DNA of 34,064 bases. It comes from an uncultured SAR86 cluster bacterium (GTDB lineage Bacteria > Pseudomonadota > Gammaproteobacteria > Magnimaribacterales > D2472). The notes below the pieces were generated by a model. That model had not been told where the DNA came from, searched no databases, and saw only the letters and a list, made by a program, of their open reading frames with translations. The position numbers were made by a program, and so were the translations under genes. This document shows, in pieces, positions 28,068 through 34,064 of the stretch (position 1 is the first letter of the stretch; each line of letters opens with the position of its first letter). Where the stretch lies: the NCBI GenBank assembly GCA_902517425.1, contig CABYCI010000011.1, positions 1 through 34,064 on the forward strand, given 5' to 3'.

Positions 28068-29030
28068 ATGGAAATAATTACTACAACGAAGATAACCAAT
28101 AGAGATGGCATCAAAGCTATTAAAAATGGTCAAAAATTTAATAAGTATGCTGATATTCCAACACCTAAGAAACCTAGCTGGCTCAAAGTAAAAGCAGAAT
28201 TCAATCCAAATTTTCACAAAGTAAAAGAACAAGTCCAAAGCAAACAACTTTATACAGTTTGTGAGGAAGCTCACTGCCCAAACATAAGTGAGTGCTGGTC
28301 TGCAGGAACAGCAACTTTTATGTTGATGGGATCGGTATGCACAAGAGCTTGCAAGTTTTGCTCAGTCGATACTGGAAATCCTAACGGATGGCTCGATAAG
28401 GATGAGCCAATGAATACTGCTAAGGCTGTTGAGATAATGAAACTCAAATACGTTGTCTTAACATCTGTAAACAGAGATGACCTTCCTGATGGAGGAGCTC
28501 AGCATTTTGCTGATACAGTAAAACTAATAAAAGAATTAAATCCAAATACTGCTGTTGAAGCATTAACACCAGATTTTAAAGGCCTGTCATCTTCGATAGA
28601 TACTTTAGTAAATTGTGGATTAGAAGTTTTTGCACAAAACATCGAAACGGTGGAAAGACTTACGCATCAAGTTAGAGATATTAGGGCAGGGTATAAGCAA
28701 ACATTAGATGTGCTAGCAGAATCAAAACACATTAATCCAAAAGTGCTTACTAAAACAAGTATCATTCTTGGCTTAGGAGAAACTGATTTGGAAATAGAAG
28801 AAACCATGGATGATCTGATTGCTAATAAAGTTGATATTTTAACCATTGGTCAATACTTAAGACCGACTATCAACCACCATCCAATTGAAAGATGGGTCAC
28901 ACCTGAAGAGTTTGAAAAATATAGAGAAATAGGATTAAAAAAAGGTTTTCTTGAGGTAATGTCAGGACCTATGGTTCGTTCTAGCTATAGAGCAGAAAGA
29001 GCCCTTGAAAAAAATAATGCAGGACTTTAA
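28068..29030 (+). CDS. lipA: Lipoyl synthase LipA
   Basis: [33 protein letters not shown] (radical SAM), [34 protein letters not shown]. Confidence 0.97.
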   Translation: MEIITTTKITNRDGIKAIKNGQKFNKYADIPTPKKPSWLKVKAEFNPNFHKVKEQVQSKQLYTVCEEAHCPNISECWSAGTATFMLMGSVCTRACKFCSVDTGNPNGWLDKDEPMNTAKAVEIMKLKYVVLTSVNRDDLPDGGAQHFADTVKLIKELNPNTAVEALTPDFKGLSSSIDTLVNCGLEVFAQNIETVERLTHQVRDIRAGYKQTLDVLAESKHINPKVLTKTSIILGLGETDLEIEETMDDLIANKVDILTIGQYLRPTINHHPIERWVTPEEFEKYREIGLKKGFLEVMSGPMVRSSYRAERALEKNNAGL

Positions 29031-29598
29031 CTCAGCTTTAAATTCTCCACTTGTATCGTTTATGGAAACTATTTTTATAGTAGCTTTTATTTTTTCATTC
29101 ACCTTAGCCTGGTATTTATATAAAAATAAAAGTAACTACCTAATAACTGCCCTTCCTTTATTTGTTCTTGCTTCTCACCAACTTGAAGAATATGTTCTAT
29201 CCCCCTTGATGTTAGAAGATAAATATCATTTTTTAGAATGGGCCTATAGATCTGGAGTTTATATTTCTCCCATCGAAGTAGTTACAATTAATACAGTTCC
29301 CTATCTTTTATTGCCATTATTATTCCTTATAAAACCATCAACAAAAATATTTGCCATTTTGTTTTTATTTAATTCTTCTTTAATGCTTTCAAATGGAATG
29401 TTTCATATAGGCCTAGCAACAGCCCAAACCGATTATAGTCCTGGCATGATAACTTCCTTATTACTTTTCATACCCCTATACATAAAATCACTTTCCCTAG
29501 CATCTAAAAACTCTTTGCCAATAAAAGCACAAATTGCATTAACAATATATGGCTCAATTGCTCACTTTTTAATGATTTGGCTGGTTAAAATACTTTAG
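29017..29598 (+). CDS. HXXEE domain-containing membrane protein
   Basis: [13 protein letters not shown] (HxxEE) and hydrophobic segments; ATG 29017 preferred over TTG 29005; overlaps lipA 3' end. Confidence 0.65.
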   Translation: MQDFNSALNSPLVSFMETIFIVAFIFSFTLAWYLYKNKSNYLITALPLFVLASHQLEEYVLSPLMLEDKYHFLEWAYRSGVYISPIEVVTINTVPYLLLPLLFLIKPSTKIFAILFLFNSSLMLSNGMFHIGLATAQTDYSPGMITSLLLFIPLYIKSLSLASKNSLPIKAQIALTIYGSIAHFLMIWLVKIL

Positions 29599-29616
29599 TT
29601 TTATAATTCCAATTGA

Positions 29617-30099
29617 CTAAAGGCTAGAATTTCTTATTAACTGTTCTCTTTTTTTAATATATTCTTCTTTAGTAATAGTACCATTCTCAAAAAGTAGATT
29701 TAATCTTCTTAAATTAGTTTGAAGGTCTAAAATTGGCTCATTTTTATCGAAACCCTCACAGCTTTTTGAAACAGCTATTCTATGAAGATGAATGTATCTT
29801 GCTTTAGCTGCATTTATCTCCACGTCATCCCCTTCAGTAAGATCCATAAAAAAGTACGGAAAAATAAGAAGACCACCTGCTGCTGCTAAACCAATATTTT
29901 TTTTCCATTTTCCTGTTTCATCTGATCTCAATTCATTACCAAACTGAGCAGCTGAATTAATTTTTGATGTTAGCTCTGAACATGTCAAGTTATAATCGCC
30001 TGACTGAACTACATCAACTGGTCTCGGAGGAGATCCAGCACAAGAGAATAAAACAAAAGAAAAAAAGAGGGCGACTTGCCACCCTCTAAATTTATTCAT
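29617..30099 (-). CDS. Lipoprotein with C-terminal SHOCT-like domain
   Basis: LFSCAGSP lipobox; C-terminal LRRLNLLFENGTITKEEYIKKREQLI. Confidence 0.7.
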   Translation of the reverse strand: MNKFRGWQVALFFSFVLFSCAGSPPRPVDVVQSGDYNLTCSELTSKINSAAQFGNELRSDETGKWKKNIGLAAAGGLLIFPYFFMDLTEGDDVEINAAKARYIHLHRIAVSKSCEGFDKNEPILDLQTNLRRLNLLFENGTITKEEYIKKREQLIRNSSL

Positions 30100-30101
30100 T
30101 A

Positions 30102-30485
30102 TCAATTAAATAAACCGGATTTATTTTGAACATCAGATTCTGACATAGAATTTCTCTTTACAGTGCCATCATCATTAAACAAAATGACCAATTCTTTTCT
30201 TGTTCCAGAAAAACTTGAACCAAACAAATTAACTAATGGTACATAATTGATTGCATCAGCCTTTAGATCATCTAATCTATATTTCCATATCTCCATACCG
30301 CCATCGGTAAATGTTGTTTCATATGGTGACCCATACATAGCTTTAATTTCAGCTTGAGTTGTAATATTGTTTATTATCTTAGTAGCAACAGAAGATTCTG
30401 TTTCCTCTTTAAGAGTCTGATTTCCTGTACTTGCGCATCCCGCAACAAAAATTATCAATGTAAATAATAGTATTATATTTTTCAT
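30102..30485 (-). CDS. SmpA/OmlA (BamE)-like lipoprotein
   Basis: Lipobox VAGCAS; ITTQAEIKAMYGSPYETTFTDGGMEIWKYRL; SD GGGAGG upstream. Confidence 0.7.
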   Translation of the reverse strand: MKNIILLFTLIIFVAGCASTGNQTLKEETESSVATKIINNITTQAEIKAMYGSPYETTFTDGGMEIWKYRLDDLKADAINYVPLVNLFGSSFSGTRKELVILFNDDGTVKRNSMSESDVQNKSGLFN

Positions 30486-30562
30486 TGTTTCCTCCCTATT
30501 TAGTTAAGCATACAGTAAAGTAAATATATTTAATATAATCTAGGACTATATATGTACATTAT

Positions 30563-30591
30563 TTGCACACATATAATGCAGAATATATATT
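30563..30591 (+). promoter_or_regulatory. Sigma70-type promoter for DUF805 gene
   Basis: TTGCAC (30563-30568) -17 nt- TATATT (30586-30591); SD AGAGAGG before ATG 30613. Confidence 0.5.
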
Positions 30592-30612
30592 CGTTAAGAG
30601 AGGTAAATTTAT

Positions 30613-30987
30613 ATGAATATGAAAGAAGCGTTTGTTTCGGTTTTTCTTAAGTGGAATAATTTTAGTGGAAGGGCGTGTAGAAGTGAGTTTTGGTACTTCT
30701 GCTTAGCTATTACTCTTATAAGTATAGTACTCACAATTGTTGAATACTCGACTGGCATGATGGATCCTGTAACCATGTTCGGACCTGTCAGCTTTTTATT
30801 TAACATCTTAGTTATTATTCCTTCAATATCTGTTACTTCAAGAAGAATGCAAGATAGAGGTATTTCTGGTTGGTGGCAGCTTTCCTACATAACACTTATT
30901 GGCTTGTTAGTTATAATTATTTTGTGCATGCTTCCTGCAAAAGAAGATGAAAATAAATGGGGAAAAAATCCTTTATTGGACTTGTAA
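30613..30987 (+). CDS. DUF805 family membrane protein
   Basis: WNNFSGRACRSEFWYFCLAI...SVTSRRMQDRGISGWWQLSYI...EDENKWGKNPL. Confidence 0.93.
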   Translation: MNMKEAFVSVFLKWNNFSGRACRSEFWYFCLAITLISIVLTIVEYSTGMMDPVTMFGPVSFLFNILVIIPSISVTSRRMQDRGISGWWQLSYITLIGLLVIIILCMLPAKEDENKWGKNPLLDL

Positions 30988-30988
30988 T

Positions 30989-32326
30989 CTAGATAATTAG
31001 ATTTGGAAAAATAAGTACTAGGAAAAGTATAAGTAACTGAATAAATATAAAAGGAATGACACCTTTATATATTTCAGATGTTTGTATGCTTTCATCAGCA
31101 ACTCCCCTCAAATAAAATAACGAGAATCCAAAAGGCGGTGTTAAAAATGATGTTTGAAGGTTAATTGCAAACAATATAGCCAGCCATACTGGATCAAAGC
31201 CCATCATAAGAAGCGGCGGCGCTATTAAAGGCACTATTACATAGCAAATTTCTATAAAGTCTAAGATAAAACCTAACAAAAATATTACAAGCAATACAAA
31301 AATCAATGCAGTGTATGAGCCACCAGGTAGAGAACTAAATATAAGATTTATTAATTCGTCTCCGCCAACACCCCTAAAAATTAATGAAAATATTGAAGCG
31401 CCAATAAGAATAGTAAAAATCATGGTGGATACAACAGCAGTCTTTTCAGATGTTTCTTTGATAAAAGTTAGATTAATTTTTCTATTGATAAATGCTATTA
31501 CCAGTGCTCCAAAAGCTCCAATGGCTGCCGCCTCTGTAGGTGTAGCAATCCCAGCAAAAATTGATCCTAGAACAAGAAAAATTAAAGTAATAGGAAGTGC
31601 AAGAGTTTTAAATAAATCTATTTTATTAATGCGTTTTTCGTCTGAGTAATTTTTAATATTTAAATTAGTTTTATTTTTATAAATTGTGTAAAAAAGATAA
31701 CCAAGACAGATCAATATTCCTGGAACAATCGCACCTATAAAAAGATCACCCACTGTAACTGTTTGTTGAGAAAAGATACCCATATTGTTTTGAGCCCTTT
31801 GATAGGCATTTGACATAACATCACCCAAGAGAACCAAAGCAATGGATGGAGGTATGATTTGGCCTAACGTTCCTGTTGAGGCAACAAGACCTGCTGAAAA
31901 ACTTTTTTCGTATCCTTGGTTGATAAGAATTGGTAGTGACATAAGCCCCATAGTTACAACAGTTGCTCCAACGATACCTGTGCTAGCTGCTAAAAGAGCC
32001 CCAACAATTATTATTGATATTGATAAGCCACCTTTTGTTCTCCTAAAAGCAGTTGCCATGTTCTCTAACATTTTTGCTGCAATACCTGACTTTTCTAAAA
32101 TAGTTCCCATGAAGATAAATAGTGGCACTGCAAGCAAAGTAACATTATTCATAATGCCAAAAATTCTTATGGGTATGCTTTTAAAAATGGTTGGATCAAA
32201 TATTCCAAATGGGATACAGATCAATGCAAAGAGTATTGATACTCCTGCAAGGGTAAATGCAACAGGATAACCAATTAATAATGCGCCACATATTAATAGT
32301 AATAAAAGTAGGGGTATTAGTTCCAT
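30989..32326 (-). CDS. dctM: TRAP transporter large permease (DctM)
   Basis: LTLAG..., VPLFIFMGTILEKSGIAAKML, GALLAASTGIVGATVVTMGLMSLPIL, ASTGTLGQIIPPSIALVLLGDV, TPTEAAAIGAFGALV. Confidence 0.94.
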   Translation of the reverse strand: MELIPLLLLLLICGALLIGYPVAFTLAGVSILFALICIPFGIFDPTIFKSIPIRIFGIMNNVTLLAVPLFIFMGTILEKSGIAAKMLENMATAFRRTKGGLSISIIIVGALLAASTGIVGATVVTMGLMSLPILINQGYEKSFSAGLVASTGTLGQIIPPSIALVLLGDVMSNAYQRAQNNMGIFSQQTVTVGDLFIGAIVPGILICLGYLFYTIYKNKTNLNIKNYSDEKRINKIDLFKTLALPITLIFLVLGSIFAGIATPTEAAAIGAFGALVIAFINRKINLTFIKETSEKTAVVSTMIFTILIGASIFSLIFRGVGGDELINLIFSSLPGGSYTALIFVLLVIFLLGFILDFIEICYVIVPLIAPPLLMMGFDPVWLAILFAINLQTSFLTPPFGFSLFYLRGVADESIQTSEIYKGVIPFIFIQLLILFLVLIFPNLII

Positions 32327-32790
32327 CTGTTTTTAATAAACTGATAAAAAAGAGTAATTAATAGCGTGATTGGAAATAATGTAATCAAAGTTTTTTGAAT
32401 ATACACAAATCCTAGACCACCTGCCTCAGTAGATACCTCTTTAATCTTCCATGCCATAGTAATTAACTCAATTGAGAAATAACCAACAACAAAACATAAA
32501 GGCAACAAGAAAAGAAGACTAAAGAAAAAATTTATTTTAGTTTTGTATAAATTTGATGATTCTCTATAGAAGATATCAACTCTTACATGCTCATCTTTAT
32601 ATTGAACATATCCAGCACATCCTAAAAAGACTAATGCATGCATATACATTACTAATTCTTGAATGCCTGTTAATCCGATTCCTAGGAAATATCTAGCCAC
32701 AATTATAACTATCATCAATATTGTCATAGTGGGAATCATCAATGATATGAATTTTCCTAAAGAATTTATTATTTTTTCGATGTTTATCAT
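32317..32790 (-). CDS. dctQ: TRAP transporter small permease (DctQ)
   Basis: ARYFLGIGLTGIQELVMYMHALVFLGCAGYVQYKDEHVRVDIFY; start trimmed to MINIEKII. Confidence 0.88.
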   Translation of the reverse strand: MINIEKIINSLGKFISLMIPTMTILMIVIIVARYFLGIGLTGIQELVMYMHALVFLGCAGYVQYKDEHVRVDIFYRESSNLYKTKINFFFSLLFLLPLCFVVGYFSIELITMAWKIKEVSTEAGGLGFVYIQKTLITLFPITLLITLFYQFIKNRWN

Positions 32791-32825
32791 TGAATATGTC
32801 TTTATATATTCGTTAGAATACACTC

Positions 32826-33599
32826 ATGATTATAGTACTTTCTCCAGCAAAAACACTTGATTACGAATTTGAGACTGATGGAAACCATTCGGTGCCGTCC
32901 TTCTTAAGTCAGTCGTCTAAACTTATAGGTCAATTAAAGAAAAAAGAACCTAAAGATATTGCATCACTAATGGGACTCAGCGATAAGCTGGCAACATTAA
33001 ATTATGATAGATATCAATCCTGGACAGCTTCTAAAAAAGCCTCCAATGATTCAAAGCCTTCTTTGCTTGTTTTTAAAGGAGATGTTTATCAAGGACTTCA
33101 GGCTGAAGATTTAACCAAAAAAGAAATGAATTTTGCTCAAAAGCACGTGAGAATTTTATCTGGTCTTTATGGAATCTTAAGGCCATTAGATTTAATGAAG
33201 CCATACAGACTAGAAATGGGAACTAAATTAGAAACATCACAAGGCAAAAATCTTTACGAATTTTGGGGTGACAAAATACAAAAGAATGTTTTGGATGAAT
33301 TAAAAAATCAAAAATCTGATCTTTTAATTAATCTTGCTTCAAAAGAATATTTTACTGTTTTAGGTAAGGTGCCTGAGGACGTTAATGTTATTTCTCCAGC
33401 CTTTAAGGATTATAAAAATGGCAAGTATAAAATTATTAGTTTTTATGCAAAGAAAGCAAGAGGGCTTATGGCTAGATGGATTATTCAGAATAAAGTTACA
33501 GATTTTGAAAATCTAAAAGACTTTGATGTAGAAGGTTACAAGTATTCAAAGGCTGAGTCCACTTCTACAACACCTGTCTTTTTAAGAAAACAGTCTTAA
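32826..33599 (+). CDS. yaaA: Peroxide stress protein YaaA (DUF328)
   Basis: MIIVLSPAKTLDYE, FKGDVYQGLQAEDL, LSGLYGILRPLDLMKPYRLEMGTKL, LINLASKEYF. Confidence 0.96.
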   Translation: MIIVLSPAKTLDYEFETDGNHSVPSFLSQSSKLIGQLKKKEPKDIASLMGLSDKLATLNYDRYQSWTASKKASNDSKPSLLVFKGDVYQGLQAEDLTKKEMNFAQKHVRILSGLYGILRPLDLMKPYRLEMGTKLETSQGKNLYEFWGDKIQKNVLDELKNQKSDLLINLASKEYFTVLGKVPEDVNVISPAFKDYKNGKYKIISFYAKKARGLMARWIIQNKVTDFENLKDFDVEGYKYSKAESTSTTPVFLRKQS

Positions 33600-34064
33600 G
33601 AATCTGATTCGTTAAATTTCTTTACGTCTACCATTTTATTGAATTCAGCTTCTCTTTTTTCCATATTTGCTGTCATGGCTTCAGTCATATCTTTTTGACT
33701 TAACATAGCTCCACTCCATAAGGCGTTATATTCTAAGCTATCTTTAACTGAATGGTCTCTAGAATAATTCATTACTGCTTTTAAACCATAAATTGCAACA
33801 GGTGATTTTGTAGCAATTTCTTTAGCAAGAGTATTTGCAGCCTCAAGCATTTTTGCTTGTGACTCATAAGTGTCACTTACCAATCCTGTATCTTTTGCTT
33901 CATCCGCATACATTCTTCTTCCGGTATAAGCCATTTCCCTCATTTTAGAATCAGGAATTAATTTAGGCAGTCTTTGCAGCGTTCCAACATCAGCAGCCAT
34001 GCCAATATTAATCTCTTGAATACAAAAGAATGCATCGCTTGAGGCTAATCTAATATCACAAGCT
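33596..34064 (-). CDS. Enoyl-CoA hydratase/isomerase family protein, 5'-truncated by window edge
   Basis: Reverse-strand frame continues past the reported Met to the edge: ACDIRLASSDAFFCIQEINIGMAADVGTLQRLPKLIP, a crotonase core. Confidence 0.88.
   Translation of the reverse strand, partial: ACDIRLASSDAFFCIQEINIGMAADVGTLQRLPKLIPDSKMREMAYTGRRMYADEAKDTGLVSDTYESQAKMLEAANTLAKEIATKSPVAIYGLKAVMNYSRDHSVKDSLEYNALWSGAMLSQKDMTEAMTANMEKREAEFNKMVDVKKFNESDS

Noticed and set aside
28391-28410. Inverted repeat TGGCTC...GAGCCA within lipA
   Set aside because: Only 6-bp arms, internal to a conserved coding region; expected by chance in 34 kb.
31842-32270. 142-aa plus-strand ORF inside dctM (also 31311-31649)
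   Set aside because: Antisense of a TM-rich gene, which commonly yields long open frames; no independent coding evidence.
1-34064. Mobile elements, CRISPR arrays, tRNA/rRNA genes, phage-defence islands
   Set aside because: No transposase/integrase/Cas proteins, no spaced direct repeats and no cloverleaf-like intergenic segments seen; intergenic space is minimal. A tRNAscan/Infernal run would be needed to exclude small ncRNAs formally.

Overview
The window is a gene-dense, AT-rich bacterial chromosome segment of about 34 kb. It is consistent with a streamlined marine gammaproteobacterium (SAR86-like), but that placement is inference from gene content and compactness. I support 41 main CDS, truncated at both window edges, plus two small ORFs below the track cutoff. 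I saw no rRNA, tRNA, CRISPR array, transposase or prophage genes. Recognisable content: CXXCH cytochrome-domain protein; DUF2147; cupin; FG-GAP/VCBS-like lipoprotein; class C beta-lactamase-like serine hydrolase; DUF1330; DUF962/Mpo1-like; DUF3445; ALDH7-like plus saccharopine/lysine dehydrogenase-like pair; YwaF-like; PlsC-like; DUF885; crotonases; M20 amidohydrolase; nitronate monooxygenase; 3-hydroxyisobutyrate dehydrogenase-like; zinc-free ADH/quinone reductase; SDR; MazG-like; GlcNAc-type (PF11397/GT60-like) glycosyltransferase; prolyl 4-hydroxylase; RpiR/HexR-like regulator; UvrD; TRAP SBP and DctQM; LipB/LipA; HXXEE; SHOCT and BamE-like lipoproteins; DUF805; YaaA. The best candidate for an undescribed system is the divergent prolyl 4-hydroxylase / GT60-like glycosyltransferase pair at 21669-23319. 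Its architecture recalls the eukaryotic Skp1 hydroxyproline-GlcNAc pathway, and the two genes appear to share overlapping -10 elements. Other notable points are a translationally coupled 55-aa membrane microprotein, a lysine-rich 39-aa sORF, systematic overlap of convergent stop codons (TTAA), and -10 boxes placed almost at the start codon, suggesting leaderless mRNAs.
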